Assembly: GCA_016124455.1 (NCBI GenBank)
Contig: WGNQ01000015.1
Coordinates: 1-56,090 of the forward strand
Direction: 5' to 3'
Length of the DNA stretch: 56,090 nucleotides
Source: Sideroxydans sp.
Lineage (GTDB): Bacteria; Pseudomonadota; Gammaproteobacteria; Burkholderiales; Gallionellaceae
Part shown: positions 27,136 to 40,214 of the stretch, piece by piece
Position numbering within the stretch: the first letter of the stretch is position 1
Layout of the letters: each line of letters opens with the position of its first letter
Notes under the pieces: model-generated
Database searches by the model: none
Told to the model about the DNA's origin: nothing
What the model saw: only the letters and a program-made list of their open reading frames with translations
Made by a program: the position numbers and the translations under genes

Positions 27136-27336
27136 ATGAAACACGACGGTTTTCTGGTATTAATCTTCCTTGCTCTCGGTTTAATCATCCCGGCAATAGT
27201 TTTCATGCGGGTATATAGCGTGGCATTTTCCGGATTGCGCTCAAGCACCCCCTCAAAAGATGCCGGCACACCGAATGAGTCGGCGGAATCAGCGCGAATC
27301 AAAAACCAGCAGCCGGACGAAAAGGAAAATACTTAA
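27136..27336 (+). CDS. Small single-pass membrane protein (66 aa), paralogue of the gene at 7812
   Basis: Starts at ATG 27136 with AAGGAG nine bases upstream. The product MKHDGFLVLIFLALGLIIPA then IVFMRVYSVAF has one membrane helix (about residues 5-26) and a polar, Ser/Glu/Lys-rich cytoplasmic or periplasmic tail. The first 22 residues share twelve identities with the 33-residue protein at 7812, including His3, the GL.IP core and IV; the tail is extra. It lies between tig and tRNA-Leu. Function unknown; no named family recognised. Confidence 0.7.
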   Translation: MKHDGFLVLIFLALGLIIPAIVFMRVYSVAFSGLRSSTPSKDAGTPNESAESARIKNQQPDEKENT

Positions 27337-27358
27337 CCACCCGGGCCAGGTGACGTGG

Positions 27359-27444
27359 TGGTGCGAAAGGAGAGACTCGAACTCTCACGCCTTGCGGCGC
27401 TGGAACCTAAATCCAGTGCGTCTACCAATTCCGCCACTTTCGCC
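27359..27444 (-). tRNA. tRNA-Leu (UAG)
   Basis: An 86-base class II tRNA with encoded CCA and a long variable arm (CGCCGCAAGGCG). The acceptor is GGCGAAAG with CTTTCGC, the D arm GGCGGAATTGGTAGACGC, the anticodon loop ATTTAGG gives UAG, and the T arm is GAGAGTTCGAGTCTCTC. Confidence 0.97.
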
Positions 27445-27500
27445 CATACCAGAAACGGCGGCGGATTATAGCATGCAACAACCAGGCAGACTGCGCGCAC

Positions 27501-28490
27501 TCAATCGATTTTCACCACCGTACGCCCGCGTGACCGGCCTTGCAGCATGGGCTCGAACGCGGCCGTCAGCTGCATGAACGGAATGGCATGTGTCACCAGT
27601 TCCAGTTGTGATGGATGCAATGCATCAGCCAGACGCTGCCAGATGACATGGCGCAGGTGCATGGGCGTGGCTGCCGAGTCGATACCGATCAGGCGCACGC
27701 CGCGCAAAATGAATGGATAGACCGTAGTATGCAGCTCCGCACCACCGGCATTGCCAAAGCTCGCAATCACTCCATTTTGCTGCATCGTACGCGTCAGCCA
27801 GGACAGCGTACTGCCGCCCACTGCATCCAGCGCACCCGCCCACTGCGCCTGCCCCAGCGGACGGACGTCGTCCAGATTGACATCCTTGCGTGCCAGGATT
27901 TCTCTGGCACCCAGCGATCGCAGATACTCCTGCTCACCGTCCTTGGCGGTTAATGCCACCACGTGATAGCCAAGGTGCGCCAGCATGGTGATGGCCAGGC
28001 TGCCTACCCCTCCCGTCGCGCCAGTCACCAGCACCTTGCCGTTTTGCGGCATCAGGTCGTTCTGCTCAAGACGGTGGATAGACAATGCCGCAGTAAATCC
28101 CGCAGTGCCCAGCGCCATGGACTCGAACAAGGACAAGCCGCGCGGCAAAGGCACCACCCAGTCAGCCGGCACACGCAGCCATTCCGAGTATCCCCCGTCG
28201 TGACTTACCCCCATGCCGTAACCGGTAACGATGACTTCGTCTCCCGGCCGGAAGCGCTCGTCCAGGGATCGCTCCACCACCCCTGCCGCATCCACTCCGC
28301 CCACACACGGGAAACGCCGGATTATTTTGCCGGCACCGGTGCCGGCCAGGGCATCCTTGTAATTCACACTGGAATAAGCGGTACGAATCACCACCTCGCC
28401 CGGATCGAGCTCATCGAGCGTCATTGTTACAAAACGCCCGCCGGCCTTGCCGCCCTCATCAAATATCCGGTAGGCGCGAAAGGCGCTCAT
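27501..28490 (-). CDS. acuI: YhdH/AcuI-type quinone oxidoreductase (putative acrylyl-CoA reductase)
   Basis: A 329-residue medium-chain dehydrogenase of the YhdH/YhfP group, whose studied members reduce acrylyl-CoA to propionyl-CoA with NADPH. Characteristic pieces are SSVNYKDALAGTG, a VGGVDAAG segment, VTGYGMGVSHDGGYSEW and the Rossmann motif GATGGVGSLA; there are no zinc ligands. It starts one base after the sucB stop, in the place where dihydrolipoamide dehydrogenase often follows, so it is co-transcribed with the TCA genes. The acrylyl-CoA activity is by homology only. Confidence 0.85.
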   Translation of the reverse strand: MSAFRAYRIFDEGGKAGGRFVTMTLDELDPGEVVIRTAYSSVNYKDALAGTGAGKIIRRFPCVGGVDAAGVVERSLDERFRPGDEVIVTGYGMGVSHDGGYSEWLRVPADWVVPLPRGLSLFESMALGTAGFTAALSIHRLEQNDLMPQNGKVLVTGATGGVGSLAITMLAHLGYHVVALTAKDGEQEYLRSLGAREILARKDVNLDDVRPLGQAQWAGALDAVGGSTLSWLTRTMQQNGVIASFGNAGGAELHTTVYPFILRGVRLIGIDSAATPMHLRHVIWQRLADALHPSQLELVTHAIPFMQLTAAFEPMLQGRSRGRTVVKID

Positions 28491-29627
28491 TTACAAATCC
28501 AGCAATACCCGCCCCGGATATTCCAGCGCTTCCTTGATCGTCGCCAGAAACAACACCGCATCGCGACCGTCGATGATGCGGTGATCGTATGACAACGCGA
28601 GGTAGTTCATCGGACGAATCACCACCTGGCCACTCTCCGCCACCGGCCTGTCCTTGGTAGCATGTATCCCCAGAATGGCGCTCTGCGGCGGGTTGATGAT
28701 GGGGGTGGACAGCATCGATCCGAATACACCGCCATTGGAAATGGAGAAGGTGCCCCCCGAGAGCTCTTCCAGCGTCAGCTTGCCATCCCTGGCACGCACA
28801 CCGAAATCGGCAATCTGCTTTTCGATATCGGCGAACGACAGCTTGTCTGCATCGCGAATGATCGGCACCACCAGCCCGCGCTCGCTGCCGATGGCCACGC
28901 CGATATCATAGTAGCCGTGATAAATGATGTCGCTGCCGTCCACCGAAGCGTTCACGACCGGAAATTTCTGCAATGCCGCCACCGCCGCCTTGACGAAAAA
29001 TGACGAGAAGCCCAGCTTGATGCCGTGCTTCTTCTCGAACGCATCCTTGTACTTGTTGCGCAGCTCGATCACCGGCTGCATGTTCACTTCATTGAAGGTG
29101 GTCAGAATGGCGGCATTCTGCTGCGACTCCAGCAAACGCTCGGCGATACGCTGACGGATGCGCGTCATCGGCACGCGCTGCTCGACACGACCGCCACCTG
29201 CTGCCTGCGACAGTGTTGCAACCGGTTTTTTTTCAGCCGCCGCCAGCACATCCTCCCGGGTCACCAGGCCATGCCGCCCGCTGCCCTGCAGGCTGGCCGC
29301 ATCAACTTCCTTTTCCCGCGCCAGTTTGCGTGCCGATGGACTGACCGCGGGTTCAAGCGCCGCTTGCGCCTGCGGTGCAACCGCTACCGCTTCGGTATCC
29401 AGCATGGCAATCCGTTCGTTGCTTGCGACCTTTTCGCCACCTTGCTTGATAATCTTGCTCAGCACACCATCCTTGGGCGCCGGCAGCTCCAGCACCACCT
29501 TGTCGGTCTCGACATCGATCAGGTTCTCGCCCGCTCGCACCGCCTCGCCTACCTGCTTATGCCAGGCCAGCAGCGTGGCCTCGGAAACCGATTCGGAAAG
29601 TTGCGGCACTTTGATTTCAATGTTCAT
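28491..29627 (-). CDS. sucB: 2-oxoglutarate dehydrogenase E2, dihydrolipoyllysine succinyltransferase
   Basis: A 378-residue E2 core subunit. An N-terminal lipoyl domain carries the lipoylated lysine in ETDKVVLEL (K43); a peripheral-subunit-binding domain follows ([13 protein letters not shown]...[11 protein letters not shown], about 120-155), then the catalytic domain ending in the conserved [13 protein letters not shown]. It transfers succinyl from E1-bound intermediates to CoA. Somewhat shorter than E. coli SucB (about 405) because of a short linker. Its ATG overlaps the sucA stop. Confidence 0.96.
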   Translation of the reverse strand: MNIEIKVPQLSESVSEATLLAWHKQVGEAVRAGENLIDVETDKVVLELPAPKDGVLSKIIKQGGEKVASNERIAMLDTEAVAVAPQAQAALEPAVSPSARKLAREKEVDAASLQGSGRHGLVTREDVLAAAEKKPVATLSQAAGGGRVEQRVPMTRIRQRIAERLLESQQNAAILTTFNEVNMQPVIELRNKYKDAFEKKHGIKLGFSSFFVKAAVAALQKFPVVNASVDGSDIIYHGYYDIGVAIGSERGLVVPIIRDADKLSFADIEKQIADFGVRARDGKLTLEELSGGTFSISNGGVFGSMLSTPIINPPQSAILGIHATKDRPVAESGQVVIRPMNYLALSYDHRIIDGRDAVLFLATIKEALEYPGRVLLDL

Positions 29628-32458
29628 CGCTTCTTGCTCCTGGGATTGTTCTTTACATCCAGATCGGGACGGAAGGCAGCCTCGATTACCGCCTTTTGCT
29701 GCTCGTTATGCAATGCAAGATAGCCGACTGCCGGCGTGGCCGATGAAACACGCAGCGCATAGCCGAGCTTCATGCCGGCACGCATATGGCGCAACAGGTA
29801 ATGCTGGATACGGTGCCACGCCCCCTGGTTACCCGGCTCCTCCTGGCACCACACCACCTCGCTGGCATTGGGATAGGCAGCAACCTGCGCAGCGAAATCG
29901 TCGTGCGGGAACGGGTACAGTTGCTCCAGCCGGATAATCGCCATGTCCTGAATATTGCGTTCGCGCCGCGACGCCAGCAACTCGTAATATATCTTGCCGC
30001 TGCAGGCGATGATGCGCCTGACCTTTTGCGCGTCAAGCTTGTCCGCTTCGCCCAGTACCGGCTGAAACCCGCCTTCCACCAGCCACTTCAACGGCGATGC
30101 CGCATCCTTGCTGCGCAGCAGGCTCTTGGGCGTGAATACGACCAGCGGCTTGCGCAACGGCCGTAACATCTGGCGCCGCAACAAGTGGAACATCTGCGCC
30201 GGCGTCGACGGGACGCACACCTGGATATTGTAGTCGGCACACAGCTGCAAATAGCGCTCGATGCGTCCCGAGGAGTGCTCCGGCCCCTGGCCCTCGTAGC
30301 CATGCGGCAGCAACATCACCAGGCCGCACAGCCGTCCCCATTTAGCCTCACCGGCGGCGATAAACTGGTCGATTACCACCTGTGCACCGTTGGCGAAATC
30401 GCCAAACTGCGCCTCCCACACCACCAGCGAATCGGGCTCAGCAGTGGCATAACCATATTCGAAAGCCAGCACCGCCTCTTCCGACAGCAGCGAATTGATC
30501 ACGATGAAGTCGCCCTGCTCCGGCGCAATATGCTGCAGCGGGATGTGCAGGCCCTGATCCCATTTCACGCGGTTCTGGTCATGCCACACGGCATGACGAT
30601 GGAAGAAGGTGCCGCGCTGGACATCCTGCCCTGACAGCCGTACCGGATAACCCTCCGCCACCAGGCTGGCATAAGCCAGGTTCTCGGCCATCCCCCAGTC
30701 CAGCGCCAGTTCGCCGCGCCCCATCGCACGACGATCTGCGATTACCTTTTCCACCCGCGAATGCAGCCTGAAATTCTCCGGCACTGTGGTCAGCCGCTCG
30801 GCCAGCTGCTGCAGTTTTTCGCGCGGCACTGCGGTAGTTACCGGCACATCCCAGGAAACGCCTGCCATGAAGCGCGACCAGTCGACAGCGTGCTCGTGCC
30901 TGAAACCGGCAGGTATCGGCAGCACCGGGCTCCGCCCATCATCCAGGGCCTGCCGGTAGGCGGCGATCATCGCCTCCGGCTCCTCAGCCGCAACCACACC
31001 CTGCTGCACCAGCCGCTGGGCGTACAAGGTACGTGTACCGGGGTGCTGGTTGACATAGCGGTACATGAACGGCTGCGTCACCAATGGCTCGTCCTGCTCG
31101 TTGTGCCCGAGTTTGCGGAAACATACCAGGTCGATTACCACGTCCTTGCCGAAATTCATGCGGAAATCGAGCGCCAGTTCGGTAATCAGCAGCACCGCCT
31201 CCGGGTCGTCTGCATTGACATGAAAGATCGGCGCCTCGACCATCTTGGCCACGTCGCTGCAATACAGCGTGGAGCGCGCATCGCGTGCGTCAGAAGTCGT
31301 AAAGACGATCTGGTTGTTGACGATGATGTGCACCGTGCCGCCGGTACGGTAACCCTGGGTCTGCGACAAATTCAGCGTTTCCATCACCACCCCCTGGCCC
31401 GAGAACGCCGCATCGCCGTGCAGCAGTATCGGCACGACCAGCTTGCCCTGATGGTCTCCGCGGCGATGCTGGCGCGCGCGCACCGACCCTTCCACCACCG
31501 GGTCAACAATTTCCAGGTGCGAGGGATTGAATGCCAGCGCCACATGCATGCCGCCGCCCGGGGTATTGATGTCGGATGAAAAACCCTGGTGGTATTTGAC
31601 ATCGCCCGAAGTCAGCTCGCTGCTGTGCATCCCCTCGAATTCTGCGAACAGCATCGAAGGCAGCTTGCCCAAAATATTGACCAGCACATTCAGGCGCCCG
31701 CGATGCGCAATACCGATGACCGCCTCTTTCACGCCCTGCCCACCGGCACGCTGCAGCAAATGGTCGAGCAATGGAATCAGTGTGTCGCCGCCCTCCAGCG
31801 AAAAACGCTTCTGCCCAACATATTTGGTATGCAGATAGCGCTCCAGCGTCTCCGCCGCTGTCAGCATCTGCAGAATGTGGCGCTTCGCTTCGTTGCTATA
31901 GTTCGGCTGGCCGCGCACGCTTTCCAGACGGTCCTGTATCCAGCGCTTCTGCGCGATGTTGCTGATGTACATGTACTCCGCACCGATGCTGCCGCAATAG
32001 GCCTGGCGCACCTGCCGCACAATCTCGCGCAACGTCATGCGCTGCGCCCCCACCAGCGAGCCGGTTTCAAAGGTGGCATCCATGTCCTGCTCATCCAGCC
32101 CGTAGTAGGCTGGATCGAGCTCAGGCACGTCCGGCTTGGCATGGCGGTTCAGCGGATCAAGGTTGGCGTGGCGTACCCCGAGGAAGCGGTGGGCATTGAT
32201 GAGTTGCAGCACAGCGACCTGCTTGCGTTCCAGCCCCGCCCCGGCGGCGCCCGCTTGCCTGGATGACGCTGCGAAAGCGCGCTGGATCGGGGTGTGCGCC
32301 ACCTCATGCTCGGCAGCATGGCCGGGCAGCATGCCGTCGAAATAGGCGCGCCAGGTATCGGGTACCGCTGCAGGATTCGCGAGGTAGTCTTCATACATGC
32401 CTTCGATGAAAGCATTGTTTACCCCGAACAGCGGCGAAGAGGCCGCCATGGCATGCAT
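29624..32458 (-). CDS. sucA: 2-oxoglutarate dehydrogenase E1
   Basis: A thiamine diphosphate enzyme of about 944 residues that decarboxylates 2-oxoglutarate in the TCA cycle. Seen are the N-terminal E2-binding region ([17 protein letters not shown]), [11 protein letters not shown] and the ThDP stretch [15 protein letters not shown]...NNQIVFTTS, and the C-terminal [15 protein letters not shown] 32458 is preceded by GGAAG at good spacing; an in-frame ATG nine codons upstream (32485) is an alternative with a poorer site. First gene of the sucAB part, about 120 bases after gltA. Confidence 0.95.
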   Translation of the reverse strand: MHAMAASSPLFGVNNAFIEGMYEDYLANPAAVPDTWRAYFDGMLPGHAAEHEVAHTPIQRAFAASSRQAGAAGAGLERKQVAVLQLINAHRFLGVRHANLDPLNRHAKPDVPELDPAYYGLDEQDMDATFETGSLVGAQRMTLREIVRQVRQAYCGSIGAEYMYISNIAQKRWIQDRLESVRGQPNYSNEAKRHILQMLTAAETLERYLHTKYVGQKRFSLEGGDTLIPLLDHLLQRAGGQGVKEAVIGIAHRGRLNVLVNILGKLPSMLFAEFEGMHSSELTSGDVKYHQGFSSDINTPGGGMHVALAFNPSHLEIVDPVVEGSVRARQHRRGDHQGKLVVPILLHGDAAFSGQGVVMETLNLSQTQGYRTGGTVHIIVNNQIVFTTSDARDARSTLYCSDVAKMVEAPIFHVNADDPEAVLLITELALDFRMNFGKDVVIDLVCFRKLGHNEQDEPLVTQPFMYRYVNQHPGTRTLYAQRLVQQGVVAAEEPEAMIAAYRQALDDGRSPVLPIPAGFRHEHAVDWSRFMAGVSWDVPVTTAVPREKLQQLAERLTTVPENFRLHSRVEKVIADRRAMGRGELALDWGMAENLAYASLVAEGYPVRLSGQDVQRGTFFHRHAVWHDQNRVKWDQGLHIPLQHIAPEQGDFIVINSLLSEEAVLAFEYGYATAEPDSLVVWEAQFGDFANGAQVVIDQFIAAGEAKWGRLCGLVMLLPHGYEGQGPEHSSGRIERYLQLCADYNIQVCVPSTPAQMFHLLRRQMLRPLRKPLVVFTPKSLLRSKDAASPLKWLVEGGFQPVLGEADKLDAQKVRRIIACSGKIYYELLASRRERNIQDMAIIRLEQLYPFPHDDFAAQVAAYPNASEVVWCQEEPGNQGAWHRIQHYLLRHMRAGMKLGYALRVSSATPAVGYLALHNEQQKAVIEAAFRPDLDVKNNPRSKKR

Positions 32459-32581
32459 GTAATTTTCTTCCGGTGCTTCTTCCATCGTCTAATCAACGCT
32501 CACATAAACAGGTAACCGCCACACAGCAGCACGGATGCTCAATGCCAGCTTATCCGCGCCCATCAATTCGCGGTTCATTGA

Positions 32582-33886
32582 CTAGCGTCTATCGATGGGT
32601 ACGTAATCCCGCCTTACCGCCCCCTGATACAACTGGCGCGGCCTGCCGATCTTGCGTTCGTTGTCGGCAATCATCTCGCTCCATTGCGACACCCAGCCTA
32701 TGGTGCGCGCCAGTGCGAAAAACACGGTAAACATGTTGGTCGGCACGCCCAGCGCGCGCAATACGATGCCGGAATAGAAATCCACATTGGGATACAGTCT
32801 GCGCTCGATGAAGTAATCGTCCTTGAGCGCAATCTGCTCGAGTTCCAGCGCCATCTGGAACATCCTGTCGTCTTCCAGCTTGAGTTCCCTGAGCACCTCG
32901 TAGCAGGTGCGACGCATCACCGAGGCCCGCGGATCCATGCTCTTGTAGACGCGATGGCCAAATCCCATCAGCCGGTATTTCTTGTCCTTCACCCCGGCCA
33001 TGAATTCAGCAGCACGCGAAATATCGCCTATCTCTTCCAGCATTTTCAGCACCGCCTCGTTCGCGCCACCATGGGCGGGCCCCCACAGCGCGGCAATGCC
33101 GGATGACACGCATGCATATGGGTTTGCCCCGCTGGAGCCGGCCAGGCGCACGGTGGAAGTGGAAGCGTTCTGCTCATGGTCGGCATGCAGAATGAAGATG
33201 CGCTCCAGCGCGCGCACCAGCACCGGGTTCGGCACATAATCCTCGCATGGCGTACCAAACATCATGTACATGAAGTTTTCCACGTAACCGAATGAATTCT
33301 TCGGGTACATGAACGGTTCGCCGGTGTTGTACTTGTAGGCCATTGCGGCAATGGTCGGCACCTTGGCAATCATGCGCATTGCAGAAATTTCACGGTGCGC
33401 CGGATTACTGATGTCGATCGAATCGTGATAGAACGCGGACAACGCACCGACCACGCCGACCATCACCGCCATCGGGTGGGCGTCGCGGCGAAAGCCGTTG
33501 TAGAAACGCACCAGCTGGTCATGCACCATGGTGTGGCGGGTAACCTTGTTGCCGAATGCCTCGTGCTGCTGTGCATCGGGCAATTCGCCATTCAGCATCA
33601 GGTAGCACACCTCGAGAAAACTGGAATGCTCCGCCAGTTGTTCGATCGGATAGCCGCGGTAATACAGCAAACCCGCATCACCATCGATGAAGGTGATTTC
33701 GGAAGAACAGCTGGCAGTGGAAAGAAATCCCGGATCGTAGGTAAACATGCCGAGCTTGCCCAGCTCGCGAATATCGATCACATCCGCCCCCAAAGTGCCG
33801 GACATGATCGGCAGCTCAATGCTGCGCCCGTCATCCAGCGTCAATGTCGCGACGCGCCTGTTTTGGTTTTCCATGCTTGCTCCCAC
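32582..33886 (-). CDS. gltA: Type II citrate synthase
   Basis: A 434-residue hexameric-type citrate synthase that condenses acetyl-CoA and oxaloacetate. Conserved parts are [19 protein letters not shown], the active-site [22 protein letters not shown] and MGFGHRVYK, holding the two catalytic histidines, and [11 protein letters not shown] with the catalytic aspartate. It lies 27 bases after sdhE and before sucA in the TCA block. Confidence 0.97.
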   Translation of the reverse strand: MGASMENQNRRVATLTLDDGRSIELPIMSGTLGADVIDIRELGKLGMFTYDPGFLSTASCSSEITFIDGDAGLLYYRGYPIEQLAEHSSFLEVCYLMLNGELPDAQQHEAFGNKVTRHTMVHDQLVRFYNGFRRDAHPMAVMVGVVGALSAFYHDSIDISNPAHREISAMRMIAKVPTIAAMAYKYNTGEPFMYPKNSFGYVENFMYMMFGTPCEDYVPNPVLVRALERIFILHADHEQNASTSTVRLAGSSGANPYACVSSGIAALWGPAHGGANEAVLKMLEEIGDISRAAEFMAGVKDKKYRLMGFGHRVYKSMDPRASVMRRTCYEVLRELKLEDDRMFQMALELEQIALKDDYFIERRLYPNVDFYSGIVLRALGVPTNMFTVFFALARTIGWVSQWSEMIADNERKIGRPRQLYQGAVRRDYVPIDRR

Positions 33887-33913
33887 CAGCTGATTATTTT
33901 ATGTCCGAGTTGC

Positions 33914-34165
33914 TCAGGCCGAGCCGAGCAACTCCAGCACCGCATGCAGACCGGGCTGCTGTACAGCATTCTGCCGCGATGGTGACGCCTTGCCCGTAAT
34001 CATATCCCAGAGTGCCGTGTCCGGCATATCCAGCAGCGCGTCGAATGCGGCTCGCTGCACCTCATCCAGCCCTGCGTAGTGCCGATCGACGAAACGCCCC
34101 AGTACGATATCCAGCTCCAGCAGTCCGCGGCGGCAGCGCCAGCGTACGCGCTCCAGTTCTTTCAT
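33914..34165 (-). CDS. sdhE: Succinate dehydrogenase assembly factor SdhE
   Basis: An 83-residue flavinylation factor that helps attach FAD covalently to SdhA. The diagnostic RRGLLELD (about residues 9-17, the RGxxE motif) and the four-helix pattern are present, with FDALLDMPDTALWDMITGK. ATG 34165 is used because it overlaps the sdhB stop (ATGA) and gives the usual length; longer frames run into sdhB. Confidence 0.93.
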   Translation of the reverse strand: MKELERVRWRCRRGLLELDIVLGRFVDRHYAGLDEVQRAAFDALLDMPDTALWDMITGKASPSRQNAVQQPGLHAVLELLGSA

Positions 34166-34869
34166 ACTGTGCGTTTCACCATCATGTCCTTGATCTTGCC
34201 GATGGCTTCCGTCGGATTGAGTTCCTTCGGGCAGACATCCACGCAGCTCATGATGGTGTGGCAACGGAACAGCCGGTATGGGTCTTCCAGGTTATCCAGC
34301 CGCTCGCTGGTAACCTGGTCGCGGGTATCGGCGATAAAACGGTAGGCCTGCAGCAATCCCGCGGGACCGACGAACTTATCCGGGTTCCACCAGAATGATG
34401 GGCAGGCGGTGCTGCAGCAAGCGCACAGGATGCACTCATACAGCCCGTCGAGTTCGGCGCGCTGTGCCGGCGATTGCAGGCGTTCGGTTTCCGGCGGCGC
34501 ATCGTTATTGACCAGGTACGGCTTGATCGAGTGGTACTGCTTGAAGAACTGCGTCATGTCCACCACCAGATCGCGGATCACCGGCAAACCGGGCAAGGGC
34601 CGCAGTTCGACCGGTTCCTTCAGCGATGCCAGCGGCGTGATACAGGCCAGCCCATTGCGTCCGTTGATGTTCATGCCATCCGAGCCGCACACCCCTTCGC
34701 GGCAAGACTTGCGCAGGCTCAGGCTGTCATCGGCTTCCTTGATGCGCAGCAATGCATCGAGCAGCATCTTCCCCTGGGTCGGGCTGGCCATATCGACATC
34801 CAGTTCGTAGTCCTGCATGTATGGCTGTGCATCGGTTTCCGGGTTGTAGCGGTAAATCCTGAATTTCAT
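34162..34869 (-). CDS. sdhB: Succinate dehydrogenase iron-sulfur subunit
   Basis: A 235-residue subunit carrying three clusters: the [2Fe-2S] ferredoxin domain (CREGVCGSDGMNINGRNGLAC), then the [4Fe-4S] ligands CILCACCSTACPS and the [3Fe-4S] region CHTIMSCVDVCPKELNP. It passes electrons from SdhA to the membrane subunits. ATG 34869 has AGGAG seven bases upstream and is preferred over GTG 34872. It follows sdhA after about 70 bases. Confidence 0.96.
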   Translation of the reverse strand: MKFRIYRYNPETDAQPYMQDYELDVDMASPTQGKMLLDALLRIKEADDSLSLRKSCREGVCGSDGMNINGRNGLACITPLASLKEPVELRPLPGLPVIRDLVVDMTQFFKQYHSIKPYLVNNDAPPETERLQSPAQRAELDGLYECILCACCSTACPSFWWNPDKFVGPAGLLQAYRFIADTRDQVTSERLDNLEDPYRLFRCHTIMSCVDVCPKELNPTEAIGKIKDMMVKRTV

Positions 34870-34939
34870 CACGGCACTCCTGTAGCCAGCCGGCTGCCAA
34901 CCCTATCGAATCGACAGGCCGGATGCGCGAATTGCTTCA

Positions 34940-36703
34940 TCAGTACACCCGCATCTTGAGCGGGAAAGATTCCACCGTCAGCGGCTTCAGTCGCACCGGC
35001 TTGTAGTCCAGGTGCTGCCCCGCGCTGAAATACAGCGAGTGCTTCAGCCAGTTGCTGTCGTCGCGCTGTGGGAAGTCGTCGCGCGCGTGAGCACCGCGGC
35101 TTTCTTCGCGTGCGGCGGCGGCATGCATGGTGGCCTGCGCCACCTCGATCAGGTTGTCCAGCTCCAGCGCCTCGATCCGCGCGGTATTGAACACCTTGCT
35201 CCTGTCCCTGATCGCCGTATTTTTCGCCCGCTCGGCCACCGCACTTATTTTCACCACCCCTTCAGCCAGCAACTCGGGGAAACGGAATACGCCGCAATGG
35301 GTCTGCATCGCCTGCCGCATGGCAGCCCCCACCTCGCCCACGCTCTCGCCATCCTGTTGTCCATCCAGCCGCGCCAGCCGCGCCAGCGGACGCTCTGCCG
35401 CATCTGCCGGCAACGGTTTGTGATGCGGATTGCGCTCCAGGTCTTCGATGATCTGCCGCGCCGCTTCGCGCCCGAATACCAGCAGGTCGAGCAGCGAATT
35501 ACAGCCCAGGCGGTTCGCGCCGTGCACCGACACGCAGGCACACTCGCCCACCGCGTAGAAACCCTGCACGATTTCCTCCGGCCCGGTCTGGTACGGCGCC
35601 ACGACCTGCCCGTGATAGTTCGCGGGTATGCCGCCCATCATGTAGTGCGCAGTAGGCACCACCGGTATCGGGGCATTGACCGGGTCGACATGCGCAAACT
35701 TGATGGCGATATCGCGGATACCCGGCAAGCGCTGGCGAATTACTTCCTCGCCGATGTGGTCGACCTTCAGCAGCACATGGTCGGCGTGCGGCCCGCAGCC
35801 GCGCCCCTCCTTGATCTCGGTGGCGATCGCGCGCGACACCACGTCGCGGCTGGCCAGATCCTGCGCAGTCGGCGCGTAGCGCAGCATGAAACGCTCGCCC
35901 TCGCTGTTGACCAGGTAACCGCCCTCGCCGCGCACGCCTTCCGAAATCAGCACGCCCGCGCCGTACACGCCGGTCGGGTGGAACTGGAAGAACTCCATGT
36001 CCTGCAGCGGAATGCCGGCCCGCGCCGCCATGCCGAGGCCATCGCCGGTGTTGATGTAGGCATTGGTACTGGCCTGGAAGATGCGTCCCGCACCGCCGGT
36101 GGCGAACAGCGTGGCACGCGCCTGGAAAATCATCACCTCGCTGGTCTCGATCTCCATCGCCACTACGCCGAGCACGTCGCCGTCCTGGTCACGGATCAGG
36201 TCCAGCGCCATCCACTCTACGAAGAAATGGGTGTTGGCCTTCACGTTCTGCTGGTACAGCGTGTGCAACAGCGCATGGCCGGTGCGGTCGGCGGCGGCGC
36301 AGGCACGCTGCACCGGATTCCTGCCGTAATCCTGCATGTGCCCGCCGAACGGGCGCTGGTAGATCTTGCCGCTGTCGAGGCGGTCGAACGGCATGCCGTA
36401 ATGCTCGAGCTCATACACTACCTCGGGCGCGGCACGGCACATGAATTCGATCGCATCCTGGTCGCCAAGGTAATCCGATCCCTTCACCGTGTCATACATG
36501 TGCCAGTGCCAGTTGTCTTCCGTCACATTACCCAGCGATGCGGCGATGCCGCCCTGCGCCGCGACCGTGTGCGAACGTGTGGGGAACACCTTGGACAGCA
36601 CCGCCACTTTCAGTCCGGCCTCGGACAGGGCCAGCGCCGCGCGCATGCCGGCACCGCCGGCACCGACCACCACCACATCGAAGGTACGCTTGGCTACCGT
36701 CAT
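34940..36703 (-). CDS. sdhA: Succinate dehydrogenase flavoprotein subunit
   Basis: A 587-residue flavoprotein that oxidises succinate. The FAD-binding [11 protein letters not shown] starts at about residue 14, the flavinylated histidine is in SHTVAAQGG, and HPTGVYGAG and the active-site [19 protein letters not shown] are present. ATG 36703 ([14 protein letters not shown]) is the right start: it overlaps the sdhD stop and gives the normal N-terminus; upstream in-frame sequence belongs to sdhD on another frame. Confidence 0.97.
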   Translation of the reverse strand: MTVAKRTFDVVVVGAGGAGMRAALALSEAGLKVAVLSKVFPTRSHTVAAQGGIAASLGNVTEDNWHWHMYDTVKGSDYLGDQDAIEFMCRAAPEVVYELEHYGMPFDRLDSGKIYQRPFGGHMQDYGRNPVQRACAAADRTGHALLHTLYQQNVKANTHFFVEWMALDLIRDQDGDVLGVVAMEIETSEVMIFQARATLFATGGAGRIFQASTNAYINTGDGLGMAARAGIPLQDMEFFQFHPTGVYGAGVLISEGVRGEGGYLVNSEGERFMLRYAPTAQDLASRDVVSRAIATEIKEGRGCGPHADHVLLKVDHIGEEVIRQRLPGIRDIAIKFAHVDPVNAPIPVVPTAHYMMGGIPANYHGQVVAPYQTGPEEIVQGFYAVGECACVSVHGANRLGCNSLLDLLVFGREAARQIIEDLERNPHHKPLPADAAERPLARLARLDGQQDGESVGEVGAAMRQAMQTHCGVFRFPELLAEGVVKISAVAERAKNTAIRDRSKVFNTARIEALELDNLIEVAQATMHAAAAREESRGAHARDDFPQRDDSNWLKHSLYFSAGQHLDYKPVRLKPLTVESFPLKMRVY

Positions 36704-37050
36704 TACATTCCCCAGAGAATTTGTACAGACCAGATTGCATACAGAAGCAGCGCCAGGATCACCAGCACGTGGATCACCAGGCGCACACCGGCCGGCTTTA
36801 CATAGTCCATCACGATGTCGCGCACGCCGATCCATGCGTGGTAGTACAGCGCCAGCAGGAACAGCAAGGTAAACGAACGCAACACGTTGCTGGAGAACAT
36901 GCGTGTCCAGCTGTCGTAATCGAGGTGGGGCTGCAGCAGCGCATAGCCGACGATAAACAGCATGTACAGCACCATCACCACCGCACTGATGCGCTGAATC
37001 AGCCAGTCGCGCAAGCCATAATGTGCGCCGGTAACGATGCGGCCTACCAT
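36703..37050 (-). CDS. sdhD: Succinate dehydrogenase membrane anchor subunit
   Basis: A 115-residue inner-membrane subunit with three hydrophobic helices and the conserved [13 protein letters not shown] and [16 protein letters not shown] segments, the latter giving the quinone- and heme-site His and the VRDI-x-DY signature. ATG 37050 is the first start after a plausible site; it overlaps sdhC by seven bases and its stop meets the sdhA start. Confidence 0.92.
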   Translation of the reverse strand: MVGRIVTGAHYGLRDWLIQRISAVVMVLYMLFIVGYALLQPHLDYDSWTRMFSSNVLRSFTLLFLLALYYHAWIGVRDIVMDYVKPAGVRLVIHVLVILALLLYAIWSVQILWGM

Positions 37051-37421
37051 AGCCAGATTCCTATACTTGCGGTTAGCGCCAGGCTGACGGCCAGCACCCA
37101 CTTGCTGCTGCTGCGCGACCGCGCCAGACTGGAAGCCAGATGCAAGTCGATAGCCAGGTAACGGATACCCGCACAGAAGTGATGCAGGAATGCCCACAGT
37201 ATGACGAGCAGGAATATCTTGCTGAACGGCGTACGCAACGCGTCGGTCAGCTGCGTATAGGTCACAATTGAACGCAGGCTGTACTGCAGCATCCATAGCA
37301 GCAGCGGCAGAGTGAGAAACAATAATGCACCGCTGATACGGTGCAGAATGGAAATTATCCCGGGCAAGGGCAATTTGATCTGGTGCAACGCGAGAAATCT
37401 TGGCCGTTTATTATTTATCAT
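37044..37421 (-). CDS. sdhC: Succinate dehydrogenase cytochrome b556 subunit
   Basis: A 125-residue membrane subunit with three hydrophobic helices. The signature [12 protein letters not shown] near residue 25 and [15 protein letters not shown] near residue 75, holding the heme b ligand histidine, identify SdhC. It begins at ATG 37421 ([14 protein letters not shown]), the normal N-terminus; an ATG 14 codons upstream is possible. First gene of the sdh block. Confidence 0.92.
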   Translation of the reverse strand: MINNKRPRFLALHQIKLPLPGIISILHRISGALLFLTLPLLLWMLQYSLRSIVTYTQLTDALRTPFSKIFLLVILWAFLHHFCAGIRYLAIDLHLASSLARSRSSSKWVLAVSLALTASIGIWLW

Positions 37422-37635
37422 CGCCGCGTAACTGCTCTCAAATTCACATGAATGGCTCTGCATGATAATAGCCCAACATCTCGCGATTGTCGGGTTTTCT
37501 GCATAAATTTTCCCGGTCAGATTATTGCGGCGTGCAACCGGCCTGTCCGCGCCTGGTCCGTGCACACCCCCAGGCTGCGCATGATATGGCAATCAGGGCA
37601 GCGGCCACTCCATGCTCGCGGCCAGCCAGGAAATT

Positions 37636-38034
37636 TTAATCCTGAACCACCTCGGCCTCCAGCTCATAGGCACCTTCCGCGTTGTGCACCTCCTTGCCGT
37701 GCAGCGGCGGATTGAACACGCAGGCCATTTTCATTTCATTGAAAGCGCGCAGGATGTGTTTGTCGTGCCGGTCCAGCGCATACATCGTGCCCGGCCTGAT
37801 CGGATAAACCTTGCCATCGGCCAGATCCCTGATTTCACCTTCGCCACCGATGCAATACACCGACTCCAGATGATTCTGGTAGTGCATTTCCAGTTCGGCC
37901 CCGGCGTAAATGGTGGTGATATGGAAAGAAAAACCCATGCCGTCTCCCTTGAGCAGCAAACGCGTACTTTCCCAGCCCTTGCTCACCACCCGGCGGCTGC
38001 CGCTTTCCGCTACATCCAGATTTCTCACTATCAT
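37636..38034 (-). CDS. ectC: L-ectoine synthase EctC
   Basis: A 132-residue cupin enzyme that closes N-acetyl-diaminobutyrate to ectoine. The cupin metal and substrate residues lie in [29 protein letters not shown] and [14 protein letters not shown]. The ribosome binding site AAAGGA precedes ATG 38034. Last gene of ectABC. No ectoine hydroxylase (ectD) or aspartokinase gene follows in this window. Confidence 0.96.
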   Translation of the reverse strand: MIVRNLDVAESGSRRVVSKGWESTRLLLKGDGMGFSFHITTIYAGAELEMHYQNHLESVYCIGGEGEIRDLADGKVYPIRPGTMYALDRHDKHILRAFNEMKMACVFNPPLHGKEVHNAEGAYELEAEVVQD

Positions 38035-38078
38035 GATATGTCCTTTACGTTATGTACAAAGCCTGTCCGGCACGCGCA

Positions 38079-39969
<1,891 letters not shown>

Positions 39970-40214
39970 ACAACCCGGTGCACAACCTCATATTGATGGA
40001 AAACGCATACTGCAGGCACGCATTCTAACACAGCCGGCCGCACACCCGAAACCGGCGTACGCGAAAGTGCTGCGGCAACGCATTCATCAACGCTTCATGC
40101 ACACCGCATACGATGCATACGGCGCGCCCCGTGCGCAAGCGCATTTCGCTCTGCGCGCGATCATGGCAAAATGCCGCCAGCGCCGTTTTTCAACCCATCG
40201 CAGGAGATGTCACC
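39970..40214. other. Divergent intergenic region between ectA and mdh
   Basis: No coding frame is convincing here. It should hold promoters for ectABC and for mdh-acs, but I cannot name their elements. AGGAG at 40202-40206 is the ribosome binding site of mdh. Confidence 0.5.

Noticed and set aside
35012-36805. Plus-strand frame of nearly 600 codons opposite sdhA
   Set aside because: Antisense of a highly conserved gene with GC-rich third positions, which keep the opposite frame open. The product is Arg/His-rich without any motif.
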